Shown: positions 46,001 to 59,524, counted from the stretch's first letter. The stretch is DNA of 64,000 nt from Sesamum alatum (GCA_034509735.1 JACGWO010000013.1:10560136-10624135); one strand, 5' to 3'. Notes: a model not told the origin generated them from the letters alone. Translations and numbers: made by a program.

Positions 46001-49000
46001 AAAAGTAAACTCACATAAAATAAAACATGCACCTTATGGTCCATATAAATAAAAATAGTACTATAATTTCAATAAAAACAATTGAAGTTAATTAAACTAC
46101 AAATTTGTCCACAAAGAGATTATTTTTATTTTTATATACATAATCAATAATATTTTAAATTATATATTTGAAAAAAATTTACAGTGAACGAAACAACAAA
46201 TAAAATAAAAGAATTCAATACAATGTAACAAAAAGTAATAAAATAATTTAATACAATTGCCCATTCCTTTTGATTTTTCATTTTTTTTAAAATTATTTCA
46301 CATTAATAAACTAACTGACTCAATGTAAATTCAATAAAATTGACCAAAAAGAGATTATTTTTATTTTTATATTTATTTTTCAATGTAAAATAAATTACAC
46401 CAGAAACAGATTATTTTTTATTTTTATATACATAATAAATTATGTTTTCAATTATATTTAAACATTATTTTTTTTTAATAAATATTTACAAATTTATATA
46501 ATAATTATTCAAATTCTTCTTTAGTTCATACAGTATAATAAACAATAAATTGTGGTTGTATTTCAGATAAATTAAAAGCACAATAAACAAATTTTAAATT
46601 ATAGAAAGTTTGCTTTACTATTAAATTCTTTGAAATTTTTCTTTAATTTAGTACGTATAATATTAGTATATTTAATATTTTTGTACTTGAAAAAAAATTT
46701 AACCTCTTGATGTTGAATTACTTTAATAAATAAATTAATTTTTTTAATAAATTTAATGGACTAATGATTTTAAATAAATATTTTACCACGAATCATATTT
46801 TTTTATTTATTTATGTTCTTCACAAATAGCACTTAGAAAATTAGCAAACTCCTGGCATTTATTTGAGTTAAAGAGACGACATATTCAGTAATATAAATAC
46901 ACAATGGGTAATAAATAATAAAATAAAACATGCCACCTTATGATCCATATAAATAAAAATAGTACTATAATTTCAATATTAATAATTTTAACATTTTGTC
47001 ATACGGAATAAAAAGAATTGGAGTTAATTAAACTACAAATTTACCCACAAAGAAATTATTTTTATTTTTATATACATAATCAATTATATATTTTCTCAAC
47101 AAATAAAATAAAAGAATTCAATACAATGTAACAAAAAGTAATAAAATAATTTAATACAATTGCCCATTCCCATTCAATTTTCCATTTTTTTCAATGATTT
47201 GACCACAAAGAAAGTAATTTTATTTTTATATTTATTTTTCAATGTAAAATCAATTATACCAGAAACAGATTATTTTTTATTGTTAAATTATATCCAAACA
47301 TTATTTTTTTAATAAATATTTACAACAAATTAAATCATAAAAATCTGCTTTATCATGAATAATTAATTCTTTATATAATAATTATTCTTATTTGAAGTAA
47401 TCTATATAAAATAATAAATAAAAGATTTTTTTTGACAATTAGTAGAATATGCTAACCACAAATAGCAAAATTTAATAAATAATAAATTAGGCTTGTGTTT
47501 GAGATAAATTAAAAGCATAATATATAAATTTTAAAAGTAAAAATTTTACTTTACTGTTAAATTCTTTAAAATTTTTCTTTAATTCAGTACATACAGTATA
47601 ATAAACAATAAATTATGGTTATATTTCAAATAAATTAAAAGCATAATAAATATATTTTAAATTATAGAAAGTTTGATTTACTATTAAATTCTTTGAAATT
47701 TTTCTATAATTTAGTACATATAATATTAGTATATCTAATATTTTTGTATTTGAGAAAAGTTTTAACCTCTGAATTACTTTAATAAATAAAATAATTTTTT
47801 TAATAAATTTAATGGAATAATGATTTTAAATAAATATTTTACCACAAATCATATTTTTTTTATTTATTAATGTTGTTCACAAATAACATTTAGAAAATTG
47901 GCAAACTCCTCCTGTATTGAAGTTAAAGAGACAACTATTCAGTAATATAAATACACAATGGGAGTAATAAATAATAAAAGTAAACTCACATAAAATAAAA
48001 ATAGTACTCTAATTTCAATATTAATAATTTTAACATTTTGACATACGGAATAAAAAGAATGAAGTTAATTAAACTACAAATTTGAACACAAAGAGATTAT
48101 TTTTATTTTTATATACATTATCAATTATATTTTAAATTATATATTTGATTTACATCAATGTAACAATAAGTGATAAAATAATTTAACACAATTGCCCATT
48201 CCTTCGATTTTCCATTTTTTTAAATTATTTCACACAGAAAGAATTGTAAATTTAATAAGATTGACCACAAAGAGATTATTTTTACTTTTATATTTAAACA
48301 GATTATTTTTTATTTTTATATACATAATAAATTATGTTTTAAATTATATTTAAACATTATTTTTTTAATAAATACTTACAACAAATTAAATTACAAAAAT
48401 TTGCTTTATCATAAATAATTAGTTCTTTATATAATAATTATTCTTATTTGAAGTAACCTAAATAAAGTAATAAATAAAAAATATTTTTTACAATTAGTAG
48501 GATCCTATATGCTAGCCATGATTACAAAAACTTAATAAATAATAAATTAGGCTTGTATATTAGATAAATTAAAAGGCATAATAAATAAATTTTAAAAGTA
48601 GAAATTTTGCTTTACTGTTAAATTCTTTGAAATTCTCCTTTAATTTTGGCATTTATTGGAGTATAAAGAGACATGCCATCTTATGGTCCATATAAATAAA
48701 AATAGTACTATAATTTCAATATTAATATTTAACATTTTGTCATACGGAATAAAAAGAATTGGAGTTTCACATTAATAAACTAAAAAACAGAAGATTGACC
48801 CCAAAGGGATTATTTTTATTTTTATGTTTATTTTTCAATGTAAAATAAATTAATTATTCTTTAGTTTTATCTTTTTAATAAACAACAAATTAAATTATAA
48901 AAATTTGCTTTATCATAAATAATTAGTTCTTATTCTTATTTGAAGTAACCTAAATAAAATAATAAATAAAAAATATTTTTTACAATCAGTAGGAATATGC

Positions 49001-52000
49001 AAGCCACGATTAGAAAAACTTAATAAATAATAAATTAGGCTTGTATATTAGATAAATTAAAAGCATAATAAATAAATTTTAAAAGTAGAAAATTTGCTTT
49101 GCTGTTAAATTCTTTGAAATTCTCCTTTAATTTAGTACATACATAATAAATAATAAATTATGGCTGTATTCCACATAAATTAAAAACATAATAAATAAAT
49201 TTTAAATTATAGAAAGTGTGCTTTCCTATTAAATTCTTTGAAATTTTTCTTTAATTTAGTACAAATAATATTAGTATATCTAATATTTTTGTATTTGAGA
49301 AAAATTTTAACCTCTTGATGTTGAATTACTTTAAAAAATAAATTATTTTTTTTAATAAATTTAATGAAATAATGATTTTAAATAAATATTTTACCAGAAA
49401 TCATATTTTTTTATGTATTAATGTTGATCATAAATAACAGTTAGAAAATTGGCAAACTCCTCCTAGCATTTATTGGAGTTTTAATAAACGTAAATCACAT
49501 AAAATAAAACATGCCATCAGTCCATATAAATAAAAATAGTACTATAATTTCAATATTAATATTTAACATTTTGTCATACGGAATAAAAAGAATTGGAGTT
49601 TAAATTTGACCACAAAGATTGTTTTAAATTATATATTTGAGAAAATTTTACATTGAAAGCAACAAATAAAATAAAAGAATTCAATACAATGTAACAAAAA
49701 GTAATAAAATAATTTAAAACATATCCTATATTTATTTATTAAAGTAATTCAACATCAAGAGGTTAAAATAAATATTTTACCAGTAATCATATTTTTTTTA
49801 TTTATATAAATATACAATGGGAGTAATAAATAATAAAAGCAAACTCACATAAAATAAAACATGCCACCTTATGATTCATATAAATAAAAATAGTACTATA
49901 ATTTCAATATTAATAATTTTAACATTTTGTCATACGGAATAAAAAGAATTGGAGTTAATTAAACTACAAATTTAACCACAAAGAGATTATTTTTATTTTT
50001 ATATACATAATCAATTATGTCTTAAAATTATATATTTGAGAAAATTTTAGTGAAAACAACAAATAAAATAAAAGAATTCAATAAAATGTAACCAAAAGTA
50101 ATAAAATAATTTAATACAATTGCCCATTCCTTTCGATTTTCCATTAATAAACTAACGGACAGCAATGTAAACTTAATAAAATTAACCACAAAGAGATTAT
50201 TTTTATTTTATATTTATTTTTCAATGTAAAATCAATTATACCAAAAACAGATTATTTATTTTTATATACATAATAAATTATGTTAATACATAATTTATAT
50301 TTATTTTTCAATGTAAAATCAATTATACCAAAAAACAGATTATTTATTTTTACATATAAATTATGTTGATACATAATTACAACAAATCAAATTATAAAAA
50401 TTTGCTTTATCATAAATAATTAGTTCAGAATAGAAAATTTTAATAAATAATAAATTAGGCTTGCATTTGAGATAAATTAAAAGCATAATAAATAAATTTT
50501 AAAAGCAGAAATTTCTTTAATTTAGTACATACAATATAATAAATAATAAATTATGACTGTATTTCAGATACATTAAAGCATAATAAATAAATTTTAAAGT
50601 ATAGGAAGTTTGCTTTACTATTAAATTCTTTAAAAATTTTCTTTAATTTAGTACATATAGTATTAGTATATTTAATATTTTTGTATTTGAGAAAAATTTT
50701 AACCTCTTGATGTTCAATTACTTTAATAAATAAATTAATTTTTTTAAATGATTTTAAATAAATATTTTACCACAAATCATATTTTTTTATTTATTAATGT
50801 TGTTCATAAATAACATTTAGAAAATTGGCAAACTCCGCGCATTTATTAGAGACAACTATTCACACAACAAAGTAAACTCACATAAAATAAATCATGCCAC
50901 CTTATGGTCCATATAAATAAAAATAGTACTATAATTTCAATATTAATAATTTTATCATACGAAATAAAAAGAATTGGAGTTAATTAAACTAAAAATTTGA
51001 CCACAAGGAGATTATTTTTATTTTTATATACATAATCAATTATGTTTTAAATTATATATTTGAGAAAATTTTACAAACAATAAATAAAATAAAAGAATTC
51101 ATTACAATGTAACAAAAAGTAATTAAATAATTTAATACAATTGCCCATTCCTTTCAATTTTCCATTTTTATAAATTATTTGACCGCAAAGAGATTATTTT
51201 TATTTTTTTTCAATGTAAAATAAATTATACCAAAATTATTTTTTATTTTTACATACATAATAAATTATGTTTTAAATTATATTTAAACATTATTTTTCAA
51301 CAAATATTTACAACAAATTAAATTATAAAATTTTCTTTATCATAAATAATTAGTTCTTTATATAATAATTATTCTTATTTGAAGTAATCTAAATAAAATA
51401 ATAAATAAAAGATTTTTTTTACAATTAGTAGGATACCATATGCTTTACTGTTAAATTTGAAATCCTTCTTACCTATTAGTATATTTAATACTTTTGTATT
51501 TGACAAAAATTTTAACCTCTTGATGTTGAATTACTTTAATAAATAAAGTAATTTTTTTAATAAATTTAATGGACTAATAATTTTAAACAAATATTTTACC
51601 ACGAATCATATTTTTTTTATTCACAAATAACATTTAGAAAATTGGCAAACTCCTCCAGGCATTTATTGGAGTTAAAAGAGACATTCAGTATTTATATGGG
51701 TTAATTACACTTACACCCCTATGAGAATGTATAATTACACTTTCCCCCAAAAAAATTTTGAAATTACACTTACACCCCTCTGAAAATTCTCTGTTTACAC
51801 CTCACCCCCATCCGTTAGAATTTAAATGAAAAATATTCACATCAACAAAAATAATTACACAAATTTTCAATTTTTCCTTTCATTTAACATTCTCATGTAT
51901 ATTTTTATACTTATAAGAGGATAAGTGTACGTATATATATGGAGTGAGGCCAATATTATTATATTTTTTCCTTATAAGTACAAAATTATTGCACGAAAAT

Positions 52001-54020
52001 ATTAAATGAGAGGTAAATTGAAAATTCATATAATTATTTTTGTTGAAATGAACATTTTCCGCCAAACTTTAACGAATGAAGATCAAGTGTAAACAAAGAA
52101 AGGGGGTGTAAATGTAATTTCAAAACTTTTTTGGGAGAAAGTGTAATTATGCATTTTCAAAAGGAGTGTAAATATAATTAACCCATAATAATAAAAGTAA
52201 ACTCACATAAAATAAATCATGCCACCTTATGGTCCACATAAATAAAAATAGTACTATAATTTCAATATTAATAATTTTAACATTTTGTCATATGGAATAA
52301 AAAGAATTAGAGTTAATTAAACTACAAATTTGACCACAAAGAGATTATTTTTACAATTAGTAGAATCCTATATGCTAACCACGAATAAAAAATTTCAATA
52401 AATAATAAATTAGGCTTGCATTTGAGATAAATTAAAAGCATAATAAATTTTAAAAGTAGAAATTTTGCTTTACTGATAAATTCTTTGAAATTTTTCTTTA
52501 ATTTAGTACATACCGTATAATAAGTAATAAATTATGGCCGTATTTCAGATAAATTAAAAGCATAATAAATAAATTTTAAATTATAGAAAGTTTGCTTTAC
52601 AATTAGATTCTTTAAAATTTTTCTTTAATTTAGTACATATAATACAAGTATATTTAATATTTTTGTATTTGAGAAAAATTTTAAACCTCTTTATGTTGAA
52701 TTACTTTAATAAATAAACTAATTTTTTTTAATAATTTAATGAAATAATGATTTTAAATAGATATTTTACCACAAATCATATTTTTTTTATTTATTAATGT
52801 TGTTCACAAATAACATTTAGAAAATTGGCAAGCTCCTCCTGGCATTTATTGGAGTTAAAAGAGACAACTATTCAGTAATATAAATACACAATGGGAATAA
52901 TAAATAATAAAAGTAAACCCACATGAAATAAAATATGCCACCTTATGGTCCATATACATAAAAATAGTACTATAATTTCAATATTAATAATTTTAACATT
53001 TCGTCATACAGAATAAAAAGAATTAAAGTCAATTAAACTACAAATTTGACCACAAAGAAATTATTTTTATTTATAACAATTATGTTTTAAATTATATATT
53101 TGAGAAAATTTTACAGTGAACGAAACAACAAATAAAATAAAACAATTCAATGCAATGTAACAAAAAGTAATAAAATAATTTAATACAATTGCCGACTCCT
53201 TTCGATTTTTCATTTTTTTTAAATTATTGCACATTAATAAATTAACGGACATAAAGAATCACTCAATGTAAATTTACTAAAATTGAACACAAAGAGATTA
53301 TTTTTATTTTTATATTTATTTTCAATGTAAAATAAATTATACCAAAAACAGAATATTTTTATTTTATATACATAATACATTATGTTTTAAATTATATTAA
53401 TACATTATATTTTTAATAAATATTTACAACAAATTAAATTATAAAAATTTGCTTTATCATAAATAATTAGTTCTTTATATAATAATTATTCTTATTTGAA
53501 GTAATCTAAATAAAATAATAAATAAATAAAAATTACAATAACTAGGATCCTATATGCTAACCACCAATAGAAAAATTTAATAAATAATAAATTAGGCTTG
53601 TATTTGAGATAAATTAAAAGCATAATAAATAAATTTTAAAAGTAGAATTCTGCTTTACTGTTAAATTCTTTGAAATTTTTCTTTAATTTAGTACTTACTG
53701 TATAATAAATAATAAATTATGGCTATATTTCAGATAAATTTAATGGAATAATGATTTTAAATAAATATTTTACCACAAATCATATTTTTTTATTTATTAA
53801 CGTTGTTCACAAATAACATTTAGAAAATTGGCAAACTCCTCCTGGCATTTATTGGAGTTAAAGAGACAACTATTCAGTAATATAAATACACACTGGGAGT
53901 AATAAATAATAAAAGTAAACTCACATAAAATAAAATATGCCACCTTATGGTCCATATAAATAAAAATAGTACTATAATTTCAATATTAATAATTTTAACA
54001 TTTTGTCATACGGAATAACT
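43064..54020. repeat. AT-rich irregular repeat array
   Basis: About 11 kb of roughly 80 percent or more A+T. The same ordered blocks recur: TTAGTTCTTTATATAATAATTATTC, ACAATTAGTAGGATCCTATATGC, TAGGCTTGTATTTGAGATAAATT, CTCTTGATGTTGAATTACTTTAA, GCAAACTCCTCCTGGCATTTATT, GCCACCTTATGGTCCATATAA, TGACCACAAAGAGATTATTT. The GGATCC block appears near 43147, 43930, 44652, 45541, 47445, 48497, 48989, 51428, 52361 and 53544, so spacing ranges from about 0.5 to 2.4 kb through many deletions. Each full unit has an internal duplication of ~170 bases. No coding frame and no clear terminal repeats. Confidence 0.85.
51695..52187. mobile_element. foldback MITE (~490 bp)
   Basis: Inverted repeats start TATGGGTTAATTA on the left and end TAATTAACCCATA on the right. 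Pairing continues inward for about 200 bases per arm (for example AATTACACTTTCCCCCAAAA versus its partner near 52125-52145). Only a ~70 base centre is unpaired, itself with TTATAAG/CTTATAA. There is no transposase. It sits within one unit of the AT-rich array. Flanks are AT-only, so I cannot fix the target-site duplication or the superfamily. Confidence 0.8.
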
Positions 54021-54960
54021 TAATACACTTTTACCACAAATAGATAACTCTTATTTTTATATAAACTAGCCAACATAAACTAGCAATCGCACACCGTCCG
54101 TCGTGCATATAATAAATAAATATTCACAAAATAAGAGTAAAATATATAATCTAACACATCATATTAAAAAAGAAAAAGAAAAAAGACAACTAGTTAATTA
54201 ATTAATATAAAATTTTAAAAATTAAATAAAAATAATTATCTTATTAGTTGATGATTATTTTTATTACAAAAAATTGGTGCGGCAATATCATCAACCGCTA
54301 TTTGTGAGTAAAAATTTGTTTCTTTTTTATAATAATATAGAAAATTTTCATGCTTTAAAATATATTATAAATAAGAGTAAAATATATAAACTAACACATC
54401 ACATTAAAAGAAAAAAAGAAAAAAAAACACAAAATTAAAAAATTGAATAAAGTAATTATTTATCGATTCAAAGTTATTTTTGACATTACAAAAAATTGGT
54501 GTACTGGTTTCGTTAAATGCTATTTATGAATAAAAATGGGATTTGCTTTTTATAATAGGATAGATAATATCAATAGATGTAACCTATTAGTGATATTTTA
54601 CAATCAGTATGATATAAGCTAGGAAAACTTTAATGAAATTGGCTACAAAATTATTTTGATAATTACATTTGTATTTGAGGCAAATTTTCCTTTTATTACC
54701 TTTTGAATTTGAAGTATGATTTAATTTGAAAATATTTCAATAAACATTTTGCACAAATCATAATAAATAAATTATCTTTTAAAAATTGTAGAGATTTTGC
54801 TTTAACATAAATAATTAGTTCTTTATATTATAATTATTTGCATGTGATGTAATCCAAATAACATATAAAAGTATCAAAATAATAATATTAACTTAGATAA
54901 ATAACATTTAAAATATTAGTATTATTAAGAATTCAAAATGGTAAATATGAAAATATAGGA
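54021..54960. repeat. AT-rich region with a two-copy ~228 bp repeat
   Basis: The stretch AATAAGAGTAAAATATATAA..CTAACACATCA occurs at about 54140 and 54369, and ATTACAAAAAATTGGTG follows both. Otherwise AT-rich sequence without genes. A short GC-richer patch (CACACCGTCCGTCGTGCA) lies near 54090. Confidence 0.55.
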
Positions 54961-55170
54961 GTGCATATCTATTTACAAATATAATATATAACAATAACAC
55001 TTTATAAATTAAAATAACAATATGAAATAGACTATACTTTTAGTGTGTATAAAAAGAATAAATATTTTAAAGCATGAAACATACATGGAAAGAGAACAAG
55101 TGAAGCAAGAAGAGTCATGGAGCATACTTTAATCATTCAAATTCAAAGTAGAATGTAAAGCTAGACATAC

Positions 55171-55281
55171 CATGAAGCTTTCGAATCATTAAAGAACCTC
55201 TGTGCAGAAGATTTTCCTATTGCACAAAACTTACCTTATAAACCTCACATTCCTGTTCCTTAGAAACATTCTCAATGTACA
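55171..55281 (-). pseudogene. exon fragment K, copy 1
   Basis: Read on the minus strand after an acceptor-like TAG: YIENVSKEQECEVYK, then GTAAG. Continuing past that point the frame meets TAG in the segment that is open in copy 2. Related to 55714-55834. The surrounding ~550 bases (from about 54970) are also repeated. Protein not identified. Confidence 0.5.
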
Positions 55282-55713
55282 CTACAAAATAAATTAATAT
55301 GTAAGTTTCACAGAACCAATAGATGATCATCAATACAAAAGCTGACTGTAGGAAAATAAAATATTCAGCACATAGAAAAATATATCACCCATAATAGATA
55401 TAGATATATCTATTTAAAATAACATAAATATAAGCATATGAAGGGCATCCAATAAACCCAATGGAATATTTCTTATGTATCATGTACGCATATATAAATA
55501 TGAAATCATGAGTACATATCTTATACAAATATAATATATAACAATAACACTTTATAAATTAAAATAACAATATGAAATAGACTATACTTTTACTGTATAT
55601 AAAAATAACAAATATCTAATACTTTAAAGCGTGAAACATGCACAAAAAGAGAACAAGTGAAGCAAGAAGAGAAATGGAGAATACTTCTATTATTCAAATT
55701 CTAGAGAACATAC

Positions 55714-55834
55714 CATGAGGTCTTTGAACACTAAGAGAAACTTCGTGAAGAAAATTTTCATATTGCATACTTAACTTATAAACCTCACATTCTTCTTGTT
55801 CCTTGGAAGCATTCTCTATGTAGACTCTAACAGC
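55714..55834 (-). pseudogene. exon fragment K, copy 2, open through 40 codons
   Basis: Minus-strand exon-like segment. Acceptor TTTCTTCTGCTGTAG precedes 55834; 40 open codons follow (AVRVYIENASKEQEEC, then EVYKLSMQYENFLHE, then VSLSVQRP); donor G|GTATGT lies after 55714. Charged and probably helical. I do not recognise the family. It is the only one of three copies without an internal stop, so it may be closest to the source exon or part of a real gene extending along the minus strand. No complete gene can be assembled here. Confidence 0.5.
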
Positions 55835-56195
55835 CTACAGCAGAAGAAACGGACATGTAGGGTTAAAACACAATCAGGAAAACCAATGACCATCTGTAAA
55901 GATTAGCTTAGCTTATCCAAAGTCATTGTCTTGTTGACAACAACGTACAGTTCAAGGAGGAATGATATATATTGCATCAAAACGACCCTATTATTTGTTG
56001 TACTGTAATTAGCGCATTTCATGGCCAAATTTATACACTTGAGTCACACAAAATAAAATACATACTACATATATTGGCTTGGCACTTGATCACTTCCGAG
56101 AGATTGTATAAATGCATAAAGAGGAAAGTGAAGCCAGAAGTTATGGAGCATACTTTTATCACTCAAATTCGTAATAAGATGAGAACAAGACATAC

Positions 56196-56312
56196 CATGA
56201 AGCCTTCGTATCATTAAAGAACCTCCGTGCAGAAGATTTTCCTATTGCACAAAACTTACCTTATAAATCTCACACTCTTCTTGTTCCTTAGAAGCGTTCT
56301 CAATGTAGATTG
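56196..56312 (-). pseudogene. exon fragment K, copy 3
   Basis: Same exon as 55714-55834. It keeps YIENASKEQEECEIYK but has the TAG stop as in copy 1, and the upstream acceptor AG has become AA, so splicing at the old site is unlikely. Confidence 0.5.
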
Positions 56313-57369
56313 CAAAATAAATTAACATGTCGGATTAACAAGTACTAGGGAGATAGATGATCATCGAAAAAAAGGCTCACTGCAGGAAAATAAAATAGCC
56401 GACTACTGTCTTGCATATAAATGTGATGTTTATTGACCTCAGAAGCAATACAACAAACAAACAATGTGGGAGATAAAAGCATCTAAATGATAAAACTGGT
56501 CAAAATAACATTTAGCAGGTAGAAAAACATGTCACCAAAATAACAATTCATCTTAAACAGAAGATGAAATAATCAATTGAAACTAATTAGATAGTATTAA
56601 GATAATTTTGATTACCAACGTATCCAAGCCTTGATAAATATCAGAGTAGAAAAGGGCATTTACGGAAGTGTCACCTTTCAAGCATGAGGAGGCATTGAAA
56701 GACCTTCATATGAATTGTAAGATAATAGCCAATAAGTTACAAGAACACATCGACTGAAGAGTTACTCCCAATCAAATACGATAAGTTAAAAATAGGAAAC
56801 AGGACATATCAGTAAGTTTATTCATCACTATTTAAATTAATATAGCAGCAATTATTCATTTCAACAAGTACGACAAAAAGAACCACTATGTAAGACCTTG
56901 CCGTGTCACCATGGAGGATGTGAATCACTGACAACAAAACCTACTATATTATATAAAGAGGTTCAAGTGTATGCAGACTTCTTCAATTCAAACAAAATTA
57001 TATTCGTGAAAACACTAGCATATTATCACTGACAATAAAACCTAGCAAATTGTAGAACAGGGTTCAAGTGTATCATGAATTCTTCAATTTCAACCAAATG
57101 CTCGTTACATAAGATAAATCTGATACCTAGAAATTATTGATTCAGGATTACTACATTTGCCCAAGCAAAATTTCATTGAAATACGAATAAGTTACAAGGA
57201 AAGATATGCCAGCAAGATAATAGGTTTTCAAGCCACCATACTTTGAATGACAAGAAGAGACTCACATATAAGAAGAAAACAAACCTAAAACATAATGGAA
57301 GTGTTGGACCATACTGCAGATAGATAAACGTACATAATCACAGCATTTAAGCAATTACAAGTGCTTTAC
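56313..57369. other. intron-like spacer
   Basis: AT-rich sequence without a gene I can support. From 56881 it is the start of a long duplication whose partner begins at 60405. A minus-strand stretch near 56640-56720 has a short open piece followed by GTGACA but no reliable acceptor. Confidence 0.4.
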
Positions 57370-57437
57370 CATGAATGAACCCCGAGTTATAAGGTGTTGG
57401 GAATGTGACAATATATTCTCAAGCATCACGCGCCAGC
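57370..57437 (-). pseudogene. exon fragment Y, copy 1, acceptor lost
   Basis: 68 bases coding for (G)WRVMLENILSHSQHLITRG and ending FM before donor G|GTAAAG. The base before the exon reads TTTCG instead of TTTAG, so the splice acceptor is broken. Copies at 59290-59357 and 60942-61009 keep it. Product not identified. Confidence 0.5.
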
Positions 57438-57833
57438 CGAAATCAAGAAAAGCATCGATTTTAAGAGACTGAGTTACCATGCTACCAAATATTTATTAAA
57501 AAACATAAGATGCTAAAGGCAAAAGAAGGCTAATCAATATAAAAATGATAGGATACCTTACCTTCAAGAGTATCATAGACTCTTCAATTCCAATAAAATT
57601 ATATTTGTGAAAAGACTAGCATATTAACACCAACAATAAAACCTGGCAAATTGTAGAACGGGGTTCAAGTGTATCATGGCTACTTAAATTTAAACCATAG
57701 TACTTTGGTGAAAAGACTAGACATGTATTTATGCTTATAACTAGAAGAGTAGCTAATGCTTGTTGTAGGAGATAAATCTGATTCCTAGATTTTATTGATT
57801 CACGATTACTACATTTACCCATGCAAGTTCTAT

Positions 57834-57883
57834 AACTGCTTTTGGTGCTTCCCTACACATGTACTGGATGGCATCCTGGTCCC
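57834..57883 (-). pseudogene. SDH1: succinate dehydrogenase flavoprotein exon, truncated
   Basis: After acceptor CCACAG the minus strand gives (G)DQDAIQYMCREAPKAVIEL, matching the plant mitochondrial succinate dehydrogenase flavoprotein subunit (complex II). After the Leu codon it breaks into intron-like sequence (CATGGGTAAATG), because about 745 bases present in the right copy are missing. The joint shares CAA with both parents. Residues P and E, changed in the right copy, are still normal here. Read with 58649-58736 it is a non-functional remnant. Confidence 0.85.
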
Positions 57884-58648
57884 CTGTGGAACACGACACC
57901 AAGAATATATCAATCACCTAGTACTGGTATTATGTAAATTTAGTCTTTCATGGACCATTTTGGGACTTGTGGTGAATAATGTTAAACATTAAACAATAGA
58001 CAAACAGCACTGTATTGGAATCAACACCACAAATAGGTTACATAATACATTCTTGTTCTTCAATATAAAGCTGCCCCAAAGCCTACTCAACTTGAAATGA
58101 AACGATCATATAATACAAAAAGAAAAGCAACCCGTTCATAATTATACAGATTCAGACACAATGCAGTAACAGTTGATACTTTCAGAGGATTCTACAGCCA
58201 GAGCATATAAAAGTGAGAAGCGCCCTGTTTAACTCAGAAACGGTAAAAAGGATCTTTTCAAGGAAATGTAGATTCTTTAGTACAATTTAATAAAAAGATA
58301 TAAATGAGAAAAAAATAGCCATTCTCATCCTAAACCACGAAATATACACACATGCAAGCATAAAATAATGCTACTGAACTTATATTGGATACATAGAATT
58401 AGATATAGTAAAATAGATTTCTTCTAGATCAGACCCCTAATTGCTGGTATTAGATTATGGTTTAATCCTCCACCTGGTTTACCAGGCTATGGAAGGGGGG
58501 GAAAAACAGAGAAGAAGCAATTCTCCGTAAAACAGTATAACTTGATTATACAAAAACACAGTCTTTGCTAAATACAGTAACTTATAATAGAGCAATTATC
58601 TTATAAGAAAGAACTTGAAGTCAGTGTTTATCTGGAGAGCTAGTGTAC

Positions 58649-58736
58649 CTAGCCAATCACTTTCCTTTACTGTGTCATACATGTGCCACCTCCAATCATC
58701 CTCTGTCATGTTCCCCAATGCAGCATTTATTCCACC
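58649..58736 (-). pseudogene. SDH1: succinate dehydrogenase flavoprotein exon, left copy
   Basis: 88-base exon with acceptor TTTTGTAG and donor G|GTACAC. The product [20 protein letters not shown] then DTVKESDWL matches the conserved FAD-domain region of plant succinate dehydrogenase flavoprotein; the next codon is completed by the exon starting at 57883. The exon itself looks normal, but downstream exons are truncated or missing. Upstream exons encoding the mitochondrial presequence and FAD-binding start are not present in the adjacent sequence. Confidence 0.88.
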
Positions 58737-59289
58737 CTACAAAAGATGTCGAGTGATAGATATTAGACGCTCATAGATAGATCCATTTGTAATACATTGG
58801 ACTTTAAAGAGCAAATTTATTGCCATAACAATAAGCACAAACAATATATTCCAATTATCACTGATACCACAAACTCTTGGCAGGAGCCAATAACCAATAA
58901 GAAAACACCTCAACTGATATTTCCTGGATAAAAAGACAACATATAGACACAGAGATAAACGGATGAGAAAATCCATAGATTATTTTCCAATTGAAGAATT
59001 TGGAATTGAGAAAGTATTTGAATTTGAAAACACTCGAATCGCGTGGGTCCTGTTTGACATTCAGATATTCCAAAGCTTTGGATTTGGATTTTAAGAAATT
59101 GCTTTAAGTCTTCTATCAGTTTCGAAAGCAAAAGGATTTGAAATGCATGATTGTTAAAGAATAACAGCAGGGCAAGGAAGAGTTTAAATGACTCTAATAT
59201 TGGGTCCTGTCACATATAGACACTAAACAACTACTCCAGACATAGCAACGTAAATATTGACAGCTATTAAGCAATTACAAGTGCTTTAC

Positions 59290-59357
59290 CATGAACGAAC
59301 CCCGAGTGATAAGCTCTTGGGAAAGTGACAAAAGATTCTCAACCATTGCGCGCCAGC
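59290..59357 (-). pseudogene. exon fragment Y, copy 2
   Basis: 68 bases, acceptor TTTGATTTAG, donor G|GTAAAG. In phase with the mini-exon 59472-59514 it reads LQILAKGWRAMVENLLSLSQ, then ELITRGSFM. Both splice sites are intact, making this the best-preserved copy of an unrecognised gene piece. A short helical, non-membrane segment is all that can be said. Confidence 0.55.
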
Positions 59358-59471
59358 CTAAATCAAAAAAAGCATCGATTTAAGAGACGGAGTTACGATG
59401 CAACCAAATATTCAAAAACCAAAGATGCTAAAGGAAACAGAAGGCAAATCAATATAAAAATGATATGATAC

Positions 59472-59514
59472 CTTTTGCAAGAATTTGAAGCATGTCATTA
59501 ATCTGCGTCATGTA
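59472..59514 (-). pseudogene. mini-exon upstream of Y, copy 2
   Basis: 43 bases between acceptor ATCTTTTCAG and donor G|GTATCA, coding YMTQINDMLQILAK. Its phase fits the exon at 59290-59357. The homologous exon at 61133-61170 is five bases shorter and out of frame. Confidence 0.5.
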
Positions 59515-59524
59515 CTGAAAAGAT

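Larger units (their letters stand above)
56881..59213. repeat. segmental duplication, left copy (shortened)
   Basis: Matches 60405-64000 in order and orientation. Relative to the right copy it lacks about 48 bases near 57325, about 475 bases at 57558 and about 745 bases at 57834. The third gap removes part of succinate dehydrogenase exon 2 and all of the next exon. The 765-base intron 57884-58648 is the same length as 62669-63433. Confidence 0.85.

Noticed and set aside
51880..52065. 61-codon frame inside the foldback MITE
   Set aside because: Lies across the palindrome centre and has no homologous frame or start context; MITEs do not code for proteins.
54080..54110. CACACCGTCCGTCGTGCA patch as a ribosomal RNA remnant
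   Set aside because: Resemblance is limited to a few bases; no neighbouring rRNA sequence.
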